Positions 11,461 to 21,280 of a stretch of DNA of 64,000 nt are shown here, piece by piece. The stretch's first letter is position 1; each line of letters begins with the position of its first letter. This DNA is from Kitagawia praeruptora (Eukaryota; Streptophyta; Magnoliopsida; Apiales; Apiaceae): NCBI GenBank assembly GCA_037693485.1, contig CM075345.1:92524001-92588000 (forward strand). Reading direction: 5' to 3'. The notes beneath the pieces were generated by a model that saw only the letters and a program-made list of their open reading frames with translations, was not told the DNA's origin and did not search any database. A program made the position numbers and the translations under genes.

Positions 11461-13217
11461 GAGCTGGCACTAACTCAGGGGGAGTTAGTGAAAATAATCA
11501 AAGTAGTCAGCACCACAACTCAGAAAGTCAAGCTGAATCATCAAGACAATTTCCAGGAGAACGGGTATGGAATAGAAACCACCCATTTGAGTTAATTATT
11601 GGTGATCCAGATGCTGGTGTGACTACTAGAAGAACTGCAAGAGCTGACCTGGCTAATATTTGCTTATATTCTGGGTTCTTATCCAAGCTTGAACCTAAAG
11701 AAATAGAAGAAGCTCTTGGCGATGCTGATTGGGTGATTGCAATGCAAGAGGAACTCAATCAGTTTGAAAGGCAAAAAGTTTGGAAACTGGTACCCCGACT
11801 AAAGAACAAATCAGTAATTGGAGCTTGGTGGGTATTCAGAAATAAAATGGATGAAAACGGACTTGTATCACGAAACAAGGCTCGTTTGGTTGCAAAAGGT
11901 TATTCTCAGCGAGAAGGAATTGATTATGATGAGACCTATGCACCGGTTGCAAGACTTGAGGCAGTCAGGATGTTCTTGGCATTTGCAGCACATAAGAACT
12001 TCAAGGTTTTTCAGATGGATGTGAAAAGTGCCTTCCTGAATGGAGAGTTAGAAGAAGAAGTGTATCTGGAACAGCCGCCTGGCTTCATTGATCCAGAACT
12101 TGTAGATTTTGTGTATCTTCTCTTCAAATCTGTCTATGGCCTCAGGCAATCCCCAAGGCGATGGTATGAAACCCTATCCTTATTCTTAATTGAAAGTGGT
12201 TTTATTAGGGGAGTAATTGATAAAACATTGTTCTATAAAAATGTAAAGAATGATTTAATACTTGTTCAAGTCTATGTGGACGATATTATTTTTGGGTCAT
12301 CTAATGAGCGCTTGTGCGAGAAATTTGCTAAGCTAATGCAGGAAAAATATGAGATGAGCATGATGGGAGAGCTGTCCTTCTTCCTTGGATTACAGATCAG
12401 TCAGAGAAAAGATGGTATCTTTATCTGTCAATCGAAGTACGTCAGAGATTTACTCAAGAAGTACAATCTAGAAGATGCATCAGCAGCTAAGACTCCCATG
12501 GCAATAGCCACGAAGCTTGATGAAGACAAATCAGGTAAACCAGTTGACATCACAAGCTATCGAGGTATGATTGGCTCACTTCTCTATTTAACTACAAGTA
12601 GACCCGATATAATGTTTGCGACTTGTTTATGTGCAAGATTCCAAGCGGATCCTAGAGAATCACATCTCGTAGCCGTCAAAAGAATTTTTAGGTATCTCAA
12701 GGGCACACCAAATCTAGGGATTTGGTACCCAAGAGATACAGGTTTTAATCTAATTGGCTATTCGGATTCAGACTATGAAGGTTGCAGGATTGATAGGAAA
12801 AGCACATCTGGTGCTTGTCAATTTCTTGGCAGAAGATTGGTGTCCTGGCAAAGTAAAAAGCAACATACAGTATCTACTTCTACTACTGAAGCTGAGTACA
12901 TTGCTGCTAGAAGCTGTGTAGCTCAAATACTGTGGATCAGAAACCAATTGAAGGATTATGGCATGGAGCACAAGAAAATTCCAATTATGTGTGACAACAC
13001 AAGTGCCATTGCCATAACCAACAATCCTGTAGATCACTCAAGAACCAAGCACATCGACATCAGGTATCACTTCATAAGAGAACATGTTGAGGAGGGAACT
13101 GTGGAGCTACATTTCGTGCCCACAATGCAACAAATTGCAGATATATTCACCAAACCTCTTGATGAAGTAACATTCAATAGATTGGTTGGTGAATTGGGAA
13201 TGCTTAACACAAGTTAG
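11424..13217 (+). pseudogene. Copia-1 pol, second part: reverse transcriptase and RNase H
   Basis: This frame matches the Copia-2 pol protein from VQGSSRVD onwards but lacks its own start because of the frameshift. RT motifs are present: FQMDVKSAFLNGELEEEVY, PPGF, VYGLRQSPR and the catalytic YVDDIIFGSS. RNase H follows with GYSDSDY, STSTTEAEYIAA and MCDNTSAI. Compared with Copia-2 it has two suspicious changes: GAWWVFRNK for GARWVFRNK near the RT start, and SDYEGC for SDYAGC in RNase H. The stop is after LGMLNTS. The protein would copy element RNA into DNA in the cytoplasmic particle if expressed in frame with the upstream part. Confidence 0.9.
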
Positions 13218-13415
13218 TAAAGCCTTCTATCTGTAAAATCCATGTTTATGTTTGTATATGCAAGCTACTTAATCATTATGTGCTTAGACTTTAAAATGCC
13301 TAATTAATGATTGTTATAGGGTGCATATAGTGTTATTTTACATGAATTCATTGTGTTTTAAGTGTCTTTTATAGCACAAATCTTTGAATTTATGCTGGTT
13401 AGATTGCATGATCAT

Positions 13416-13423
13416 AGGGGGAG
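13416..13423 (+). other. Internal polypurine-tract-like motif (Copia-1)
   Basis: ATAGGGGGAGTTAAA shares its ATAGGGGGAG core with the true 3' polypurine tract at 19010-19021. It is conserved in Copia-2 (minus, 38339-38346). It could prime plus-strand DNA internally or mark an ancestral 3' end before ORF3 was gained. Confidence 0.45.
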
Positions 13424-13509
13424 TTAAATTCATAATATTCTAAATTTTTGCATGATTTTTAGATGAATTTACCTATGATTTTCATGTAATTAGAGGCCTT
13501 AGAATTTAA

Positions 13510-14100
13510 TTTCTTCAAAATTTCGAGTTAGTTTCTATCTCGAAACTCATCTAGAAATTCGACTTGAATTTCGACTTGAGCTTCCAGAGTGAAGTTTTGA
13601 AAATTTCTAAGTCTGGGAAGAATTTCGAGTTAGTGTCTATCTCGAACTTCATCTCGAAACTCGACTTCGAGTTCGAGTTCGAGTTACCAGTGTGCCTAGT
13701 TCTATCTTCAAAATATTCGAGATAAGGTCTATCTCGAACTTTATCTCGAAGGTTGAGATGAGGTTACAATTTTGGGGATATTTTGAAAAGAACTGAGAAT
13801 AACTTCGAGTTAATCTCTATCTCGAAATTCATCTCGAAGTTCGACTTGATGTTCGAGATAGAGTTCTCAGTTGGTTAAGGGGATTTTTCGAGTTAACTCC
13901 TAACTCGAAACTTATCTCGAATTTCGACTTAGAGTTCGAGATAGGTTTCCCTGGTGGTTTTGCTGCTTAAATGGTTCAAAAAGTGTTTGTTCGAGTTAAC
14001 CTCTATCTCGAAATTCATCTCGAAGTTCGACTTGATAATTTTCTAGATAGAGTTCGACTTAAGAAGTTCGAGATAGAGTTCGACTTAAGTGTTCCCTGTA
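13510..14100. repeat. Array of degenerate short repeats (CTCGAA / TTCGAG family)
   Basis: Around twenty loose copies of TATCTCGAAATTCATCTCGA-like and TTCGACTTGAG-like units occur in alternating orientation, giving many possible stem-loops. The corresponding stretch in Copia-2 is about 37500-38130. Related CTACTT/AAGTAG units occur in the LTR and leader. Confidence 0.75.
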
Positions 14101-14157
14101 TGGACTTGTTAATTTTCACTCTTTTTAACAGGGACATTTTTGTCATTTCACAATCAT

Positions 14158-14167
14158 CTATATATAC
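14158..14167 (+). promoter_or_regulatory. Candidate internal promoter (TATA-like) upstream of ORF3
   Basis: CTATATATAC lies about 515 bp before the ORF3 ATG and is conserved in Copia-2 (minus, 37438-37447), together with a downstream acceptor-like TTTTACAG. It could start a separate ORF3 transcript; no expression evidence is available here. Confidence 0.4.
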
Positions 14168-14681
14168 ATCTCTAACTCGATGCATCATTCACTTTACCTA
14201 ATTTCTTTTTTACAGCAGCCTCTTCACAAAAACAAGGCGATTTCACAATTTCTTACCATTAATCCGTGTTTTTGTGATTAAACTCATACATATCACGAAT
14301 TACTGCCAATTTTTAGACTACTATTGTCTGTGTTATCATTAATCTTTGTGTTGGTGTGTTTTGTACCTGTTCATATACACGCGCATATACATACACACGA
14401 ACATCAAGTGTTTGTGTAATTGTTCAAAACACGATTTCCTTATTCTCTATCTATATCCACACACGATTTCACTGGTATACACACACGAATATACATACAT
14501 CATCATTGACTATTCAGATTTAGTAATTGGCTACTGTTTGAATCCCGTAGTTTAATTTCTTTGAGTGCTTTTTGGTCTTCTCGGGAAATTAAAAGGGATA
14601 CAACTGTTAATTCGAAAATTACTTGTTTTTCAAAAAAAAATAAAATATATCACATCTTTTAAAGAAAAACATTTAATTAAA

Positions 14682-17600
14682 ATGGTTCACCAATTTTCAC
14701 TTGCTAAAAACAATTTTTATAATATTTCTACGGAAATTGGTGATCAACTCCCGCGCTTTAAGTTTTGGATACGATTTCTCAATTTGTACTCCAAAGCTAG
14801 CCATGCTTTTACTGCTAAACCTACACTAGTACATGATGCTTTACAGCAATTATGGACTAGTGCGGTTATTTTTGGGAGCAAATCAACCCCCTACGGTTTC
14901 AGGTTTACCTTAGCGGGTCAGGAATATGAGGTGACTGAAGAAATTGTCAACAGGGTTCTGCGATTCCCGATCAAAGATGCTTATGATCCAGAACCTACAG
15001 CTACAGAACGCCTCAGATTCTTTGAAGAAATTGGATGTTATCCTCTGACTGGCCGGATCACAGGAAATGTCCAAAAACAATTCTTCCATGTGGAATGGAA
15101 TTACTTTTTCGAAGCCATCACAAGATGTTTTCGGGCACGAGAAAGAGATTTCCATCAAATTCCCATTCCCATGCAAACCTTTGGAATTGCCCTAGCAAGA
15201 GAACTGGATATAAATTATGGACGCATAGTTCTCTCTGAGATAGTGGCTGTAATGGGATCTCATGCAAGCAGAGACCTTACCACAACTGATGTTGTCTGCT
15301 GGTTTCCTCGGTTTCTACAAATGCTGATTAATGATTTAATACCGAAGGATGCTCTTGCTGTTAGACAGGGATTTGCCAGAAGCCCAACATCTGCACCGCT
15401 AGGGATGGGCACTAAGTCACTTTCAACAATTGCTAATCAGGATAAACATCAAGGTAAACCGATGTCAATTCCTGAAAACATTCAACTGTGGCTTACATAT
15501 GATGCAGGAGTTACCACTTTGGCGGAATCATCGCAAGTTTCATCATATGCTCAGAATCCGTCTACTCATGCTGAGGCATTTGAAGGGATTCCTGATGAGC
15601 AAAGCGATGACGAACAAGGTAATGAATCAGGTAATCTCTCCCTGCATACTACTCATTCCTCTTCCTATGTATCTGATTCCGAGACCCAAGAGACTGCTAG
15701 CCCGCAGGATCTATCCCAGGGTGAGAGCTATATTTCTGAGTCTGACAAACATTCTTATTCTCTTTCACCCCTGTTACCGGAATCCAGAAAGCCAGCACAT
15801 GTAGATGTAGGAAATGATGAGGAGAGTGACCCCGAAGAGCAGCCTCTTATTCGAAAGAAAGCCAAATTTTCTCATGCTGTTACTTCCAAACCCCAGTCAA
15901 ACCCTAGTGTGTCACACGCAACCACTCCACCTCACGAGAGTGGTTCTCCCCTTGAAAAATCTGCACATAGGGATTTTGGTGAGGATGATGTACCTTTTGA
16001 TTCAAAAGGACATGAAGTTTTAAGACCTTCAGCCGTACCTTCACCGATACGTACTGATGCTGCAAAGAGGATCGGTTCTGATGTTGTACAAGAACACTTT
16101 GCAGCCTCTCAGCCTGAGATTCCAACTCAGGAACCAACAGAAATTGATCCCATAATTGCCAATTATATTGGTTATCCAGTTTCTGCAGGTACTGCTTCAT
16201 ACTTTGGATCAATCATTGAAGACATACACGAGCGTGAGACAGGGAGTGTGTGTGAGAGGTTAGGGAGAGAGGGACCTTCATTTTTAAGGCCCGAAACCGA
16301 GCGCCAAATACTATCAGAACGAGTATTAGAGCGAGGTCACCTAAACCAAACACTGTCCCTTAACATCGAAAATCTTGATACACGTATGACTTCTATAGAA
16401 AATCAGATAAAGCAGTTCGGGCAGACGATGGGGCAGTTAGGGATTAACATTGGAAACAATCAAAGGGCTCTTGATGACTACGCAGCACGAATGGCAAGTC
16501 AAGCTACAGCGTTTGATGCTTTGACAAACAAGGTCAATGACTTGGGCCATGCTGGTGGTGTCTTGGGAAGCACTCTAAATGAGAGGATGGGAGCAATGGA
16601 GACTACAATGCATACAATGGCTATGGAGATCAGTAGAATGATGTTCGCATTCAGTAGTTTTGTGCCCCCGGAGTGTTTCGTGCCGCAACAACCTCCCCCC
16701 GATGCTGGTGCAGGTGGTGCTAGTGGAACGGGAGCCTCTGGTTCTGGTTTTGGAGGTTCTTATGCAGCTGGTGGATCTGAAGACCAAGGTGGAGTTCAGG
16801 ATAACTCACCTAAGGGGGAGAGTGGAAAGGAGACGAGACAGCAGGCAGTTCATATCGAAGAAATTGAAGAACATGCTGATCTTGTCAAGGAAATTGAAAT
16901 TGAGCCGTCTGTTGATGAAGAGGCTCTGAGGAAGAGAAAGGGTAAGGCAATAATGGTTGAACAAGATGAGCCATTCGTTGACCTGAGTCATCAGGAAACA
17001 GTACAGGAGGTACTTGACTCAGATTCCGATATGGAAGACGTACCTTTGGCACATGCTATAAAGAGATCTTTGAAGGAACAAGGTGGAGGTGCTGGGATGT
17101 CTTTCGGAATGCCTGAAGAATTTCCTGTTGATGAGGAAACCCTTAAGTCTCAACAGTTAGCCTTGGAACAAGCTGAGTTCCATAAAATGAAGATGATGCA
17201 AGAACGTGCTGCGTTTCTAGAAAAGAAAGTGGAGTTACAAGGGAAGCAGTACGATCATGAGCTTGCAAGGCTAGCTGATCCTCAAGTTTATCTGGACAAG
17301 AGAAGAATAGGGCAGAAGTGGGATGAAGCAAGGAAGATATTGATGGGACCCTGTGTGAAAGGAGTTCATAACAAGGAGGCAGATGACCTGTTCTACAACC
17401 TAAATTTGCAGAATCCAATGACTGCGGACTACATAAGTGCATTGAAGAGATTAATTTATAAAGTCAGGGTTGGATACAATGCGACGCTTAAGGAGTGGCA
17501 GGTTATATTGTCTTTGGTAGAAGGAGTCCCAAAGTCTTTCATATATGTGGATGACCAATTCATAACGAGAAGATCTGCGTCAGAGTTGTTCTTGCTAGCA

Positions 17601-18677
17601 ACAAAAATTCAATACTCTCAATCTGAGGAGCTAAGCATTCTGTACTGGGATCAGTTAATGCAGCTAGCAGAGGTCAAGGGTCCAGAAATCTCAGCATATC
17701 CTAATGTTGTCCGGATGGTAGTTGACGGTAAAATGAAGAGGGTTAGCATGGAGGAAAAGGATTTAATTGATCTTTCAGTGGAATCTCTTAAAGCTGTCTG
17801 TAGACAAATGATGAGTAAGGGGTTCGCTTCTAAGCTTAAAGAAAAATCTGTGAAGATCATTGAAAGAGTCATATTCAAGAAGAGCAATGAGGTGTGGAAG
17901 TGTGATATCATTGCTCCAAACCCTCTCGATAACGTGAAGATTGAGCCGGAGCTGATAGAGAATAAATGGAATATTCTTCAAGCAATGAAGAATGTAGATG
18001 AAGCTCTGACTCTTCCTTCTGGAGCACTGGAACAAGGAGAGATAAGGGAGACAGTTGGCGTTCCAGGAAGAGATAGTGTATACTGGATACACGCTTATGT
18101 TGATGATACAGCTGATGCCTTAGTATTCATAGATGCAGACCAGAATCAAACACTCTTGCATATGAGTAGAAAATGGCTGCTACAGAATCAAGATGCTGCA
18201 TATCTGGAGAGAGTATTATATGTGTTCAAATGGGATGAAGTGGAAGATAAGTATGTGAAAGAAAAGCAGAGACTCATGAGTTACCTGTCTGAAGTAGTAG
18301 TGGAAAAGAAGCGAATGGAGCAAGATGCGGCTAGTGTCCACAATACTAACCGTGTCAAGGGCTATCCCAAAATGATCTATTGTCAGTTTAAAGCTGATAA
18401 AGCACATTGGAAACCTCAGCTCATAATGAAGAACTTTGAGGACATTCCAAAGATCAGGACTACTCAGGAGGTGAACAAACTCAGAAGGCTTTTCAAACAT
18501 CCTTACCCAGAGCCCAAGAATCCTCTAGAAATGGAAGCTGTAAGTCTGTTGAATGCTAGGTGGAAGCATCTTCACGATCCAGTGTACAAGAAAGATCAGC
18601 AGCAGAATGAGAGGCGCATAAGGCAGAAAGAAGAGAAAGACCAAGCTGCTGAAGCTAGGAAGAGGAAACGGAATTAG
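14682..18677 (+). CDS. Copia-1 ORF3: 1331-residue protein of unknown function
   Basis: The ATG at 14682 is chosen because the Copia-2 homologue starts at the same residue (MVHQFSLAK versus MAHQFSLAK); an upstream in-frame extension to 14565 is not conserved. Residues 1 to about 235 look globular and loosely resemble the N-terminal domain of putative plant transposon proteins (FRFTLAGQEYEVTEEIVNRV). About 240-550 is acidic, Ser/Pro-rich and probably disordered. About 555-660 has heptad-like spacing typical of a coiled coil, about 670-705 is Gly/Ser-rich, and 705-800 is acidic. About 835-870 is another helical Glu/Lys/Gln segment, and 880-1293 a second globular domain. The tail is Lys/Arg-rich and ends RKRKRN, a possible nuclear signal. 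I see no signal peptide, membrane span or catalytic motif, so an envelope role is not supported. It sits where SIRE-type elements carry an env-like ORF, and stays open over 4 kb although gag and pol are broken. Confidence 0.85.
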   Translation: MVHQFSLAKNNFYNISTEIGDQLPRFKFWIRFLNLYSKASHAFTAKPTLVHDALQQLWTSAVIFGSKSTPYGFRFTLAGQEYEVTEEIVNRVLRFPIKDAYDPEPTATERLRFFEEIGCYPLTGRITGNVQKQFFHVEWNYFFEAITRCFRARERDFHQIPIPMQTFGIALARELDINYGRIVLSEIVAVMGSHASRDLTTTDVVCWFPRFLQMLINDLIPKDALAVRQGFARSPTSAPLGMGTKSLSTIANQDKHQGKPMSIPENIQLWLTYDAGVTTLAESSQVSSYAQNPSTHAEAFEGIPDEQSDDEQGNESGNLSLHTTHSSSYVSDSETQETASPQDLSQGESYISESDKHSYSLSPLLPESRKPAHVDVGNDEESDPEEQPLIRKKAKFSHAVTSKPQSNPSVSHATTPPHESGSPLEKSAHRDFGEDDVPFDSKGHEVLRPSAVPSPIRTDAAKRIGSDVVQEHFAASQPEIPTQEPTEIDPIIANYIGYPVSAGTASYFGSIIEDIHERETGSVCERLGREGPSFLRPETERQILSERVLERGHLNQTLSLNIENLDTRMTSIENQIKQFGQTMGQLGINIGNNQRALDDYAARMASQATAFDALTNKVNDLGHAGGVLGSTLNERMGAMETTMHTMAMEISRMMFAFSSFVPPECFVPQQPPPDAGAGGASGTGASGSGFGGSYAAGGSEDQGGVQDNSPKGESGKETRQQAVHIEEIEEHADLVKEIEIEPSVDEEALRKRKGKAIMVEQDEPFVDLSHQETVQEVLDSDSDMEDVPLAHAIKRSLKEQGGGAGMSFGMPEEFPVDEETLKSQQLALEQAEFHKMKMMQERAAFLEKKVELQGKQYDHELARLADPQVYLDKRRIGQKWDEARKILMGPCVKGVHNKEADDLFYNLNLQNPMTADYISALKRLIYKVRVGYNATLKEWQVILSLVEGVPKSFIYVDDQFITRRSASELFLLATKIQYSQSEELSILYWDQLMQLAEVKGPEISAYPNVVRMVVDGKMKRVSMEEKDLIDLSVESLKAVCRQMMSKGFASKLKEKSVKIIERVIFKKSNEVWKCDIIAPNPLDNVKIEPELIENKWNILQAMKNVDEALTLPSGALEQGEIRETVGVPGRDSVYWIHAYVDDTADALVFIDADQNQTLLHMSRKWLLQNQDAAYLERVLYVFKWDEVEDKYVKEKQRLMSYLSEVVVEKKRMEQDAASVHNTNRVKGYPKMIYCQFKADKAHWKPQLIMKNFEDIPKIRTTQEVNKLRRLFKHPYPEPKNPLEMEAVSLLNARWKHLHDPVYKKDQQQNERRIRQKEEKDQAAEARKRKRN

Positions 18678-19009
18678 GGTTAAAGGTCAGAGTGGTGTGA
18701 ACTTGAAGTTGGAAAAACTTCATGTCTTTCAGTTGCTTTAACTCACTTGAGGAAAATTCACCTTAGAGTGAATCCAATAAGGTGATATAAGTTTGACTGA
18801 AAGGTATGAAATAATCCAGGTGATAGGAATCATTCAAATGATCTTTAATTCGAGGTTCGAATTCTGTTTCTAGTTTAAGTTCTTTGTATTGTTTTCAAGT
18901 ACTTTTCAATTGTATATTATTCAAGACTTTAATGTTAATTATCTTTTCTCGTCTCATTGTTTAGTTGAGTTATCCTTCATTAATTTGAATGTCATTGTTA
19001 GACAATCAA
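18678..19009 (+). other. Untranslated region between ORF3 and the polypurine tract
   Basis: AT-rich; no coding frame or RNA gene recognised. The matching Copia-2 stretch is 32616-32944. Confidence 0.6.
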
Positions 19010-19021
19010 ATAGGGGGAGAT
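19010..19021 (+). other. Copia-1 polypurine tract
   Basis: ATAGGGGGAGAT directly abuts the 3' LTR start TGAAAGG, the usual plus-strand primer site. Confidence 0.9.
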
Positions 19022-20077
19022 TGAAAGGCAGAGTGTGTAAACTTGTAACACTATAAGTAATGTAACTCAATTAAAGGAAAAGATACTTAACCAGAAGAAA
19101 ATCAAGAACAAGAAGCCACAAGAAATCAACACTAAATGAAGACAAGGTAATTGATACAATTGAACATGTTAACTATGATCAAGCCAAGAAGAAATCATTG
19201 AGAGAAGTTCAAGTCAAAGTTGTTCATGCCTCAGTGATTTGAGAAATCGAGAATCAAGATCATAACTATTAGTATCAACAAGACCAATTGATTTCAAGTG
19301 AACAAGAAGGAAAGCGAACATTGGAAAGCCACGTTACTAAGTGAATATGGTAATTTATTCGAGAAGCAGAAACACTATCAAGACTAGTCACTTATGAACC
19401 AGACCAGTGCATCAAGTGTCAGGACATTGATAGCAAGTTTATGTCAGTAATAAAGATCCATGTTCAAGAGCTTGCTGAAGAATAAAGAAGACATGAAGAT
19501 ATCACAAGTTCAAGATGTGCATTGAAGTTTCAAGTTGAAGACCAGAATATTTTCTAAGTACTAAATATTCTAGATGACCAAGTAGAATATTTCTAAGTAG
19601 AAGTTCTACTTAGAAATTCGAGATGGCTAAGTAGAAATTCTCAAGTAGAAGTTCTACTTAGAGTGCAGCTTCAACATGACACATGGCATCTTCTGATTGG
19701 CAGATTTCCAAGCTTTCAAGATAAGGCAAGATTTATGTGGACATCATTGGGCCACGTATATCTTAGTCTTTGAAGACTACAGGACATAGATTACATGTAG
19801 TATAAATAGAAGTACTTGTGTAATGTTTTATTTGAGAGAGCAATAATTGAGGAAAACACAAGAAAAAGAGAGAGAGTGCATTCACAGAGCTTAGTATCAT
19901 TCACTTCTCTCTGAACTTCTGTTATACTTTGTAATGAATGTTGTAGCAACCATTTCAATTTATATATAAGAAATATATTCCTTGAATCTGCGTGTTCATT
20001 TATTGCATCGTATTTATTGCTTCTCATATTCGAAAAGTTGTATTCACCCCCCCTCTACAACACATTTGGACCTAACA
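19022..20077 (+). repeat. Copia-1 3' LTR
   Basis: It is 1056 bp and differs from the 5' LTR at about nine positions by eye. TATA box at 19801-19808. It ends CCTAACA followed by the TSD TGGAT. Confidence 0.97.
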
Positions 20078-20082
20078 TGGAT
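20078..20082. repeat. Target-site duplication TGGAT, right copy (Copia-1)
   Basis: Matches 5664-5668 exactly. Confidence 0.97.
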
Positions 20083-21263
20083 AGAAATGGAGATATGAAT
20101 TTTTCTTTCATTGTTGGTCCTGTTGGGCAGTTTGGAGAGATTGTGTTTATCTTGCTTCGTTGCCTTTAAAAACATTTTTCACCTTGTATATATCCTATAT
20201 ATCAGTTGTGAAGTCTTATAATAAGAGTCTTTGAAGTCCACCAATGATAAAGAGCCAATTGTTGGTCATCTAAACACCTTACCATGCAAAATGCTACTTA
20301 GTACTCAAGTTTGACAAGTTTACTCCTGTTCCACTTTGGTTTTAATGTTTGCACCAATGGGATTCCTTCCCTTACACTCTAATATCACTTGATATCATCT
20401 CCATACTTGGGTTGGACCGAATTTGGGCTTCTTCCCATGTCCTTGGGCTTTTGTTAGGGTTTTGTGCAAAGTTCTCTCGTCATCTGATTCATCGAACAAT
20501 TTCTGCGATCGTCTCAGTGGTTTTTCCATTGTAAATTCCTTGGATATATAATATCCTCTCCCACATCATATATTAGTATGTTAGGGTGATTCTAATCCTC
20601 AAGTAGGTATTAGATCCAATATCCTTGGTATATTCTTTTTATCTCAGAATTTGCTCTCCCGATTTCTCAAGCGTTCTCAAACTAGTTTGCATTCTCTTTG
20701 CTCTAAGATTATATTCTCAATCCTCTTTCCCTCTCATAATATATCCTTCCTTGGACTTCTAATATTTAATATCCTTAACCCATGATTCATTCGCTTAATC
20801 TTGTTATAAAGTCTCAGCGGTTTTCATTCTAAATTCTCAAATCAAATATAATAAAATTCCAAAATATTAAATTCTCAATTCCTCAATTTAATATTTCATT
20901 TCCAAGTGGTTCTAAATTGTTTAACAATCTAAATTCCCTTGGCATTTCCTTGTCTTGATCACTCCTTGGTTTAACCTAATTTCACTATTTCCTCAAGATA
21001 TAAACCCTTTAACATTTCAATACTCCTTAATATCACATTCAATAGAGTCTCAATCGAAATCGAAAATCCTTAAAGTCCATATTCAGGAATTTCTGAAATC
21101 CATTATCATTTCGAGTCACTCATTTTCATAGTACGACGCTAATATGGTTTCTGATTATTCATTTTCTGTTTCACTTATAGGGTACCTACATACCATTTCC
21201 CTAAATCCTCAAAATTACTATTCATTTAGGCACCGTAGCATTCTAAAAGTTAGGGTTATTACA
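20078..21263 (-). repeat. G3 3' LTR, proximal part (right of Copia-1)
   Basis: It continues the LTR interrupted at 5668 and is closely similar to 26804-27982. On the minus strand it starts TGTAATAACCCTAAC at 21263, next to a polypurine tract. No genes were recognised. Confidence 0.88.
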
Positions 21264-21280
21264 GTCTTCCCCCCTTAAAA
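21264..21280 (-). other. G3 polypurine tract
   Basis: The minus strand reads TTTTAAGGGGGGAAGAC before the LTR start, nearly the same as the G2 tract at 51459-51472. Confidence 0.85.

Larger units (their letters stand above)
13218..14681 (+). other. Spacer between pol and ORF3; no protein gene
   Basis: The first part has a polypurine-like AGGGGGAG at 13416-13423. About 13510-14100 is built from loose repeats of TCTATCTCGAA and TTCGACTTGA in both orientations. A TATA-like CTATATATAC is at 14158-14167, followed by an acceptor-like TTTTTTACAG ending at 14215. The rest is an AT-rich probable leader of ORF3. Copia-2 has the same arrangement at 36944-38544. Confidence 0.7.
5669..20077 (+). mobile_element. 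Copia-1: complete Ty1/copia element, SIRE/Maximus-like, with extra ORF3
   Basis: It has two 1056-bp LTRs, a tRNA-iMet PBS, a long gag, a pol in the copia order protease-integrase-RT-RNase H, a 1.4-kb spacer, a 4-kb third ORF, and a polypurine tract before the 3' LTR. The 14.4-kb size, the long gag with a coiled-coil extension and second zinc knuckle, and an ORF downstream of pol are typical of the SIRE/Maximus lineage. I counted about nine substitutions between the LTRs (about 0.9%), so insertion is fairly recent (some hundred thousand years at usual plant LTR rates). Gag carries three stops and pol at least one frameshift, so this copy could not supply its own proteins in the standard way. 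Confidence 0.9.

Noticed and set aside
13510..14100. Possible CRISPR-like array in the ORF3 spacer
   Set aside because: The units are degenerate, irregularly spaced and in both orientations, and the context is a plant retrotransposon.
14682..18677. ORF3 as a retroviral-type envelope gene
   Set aside because: The position fits, but I see no N-terminal signal peptide, no hydrophobic membrane span and no fusion-like segment; the tail is strongly basic.
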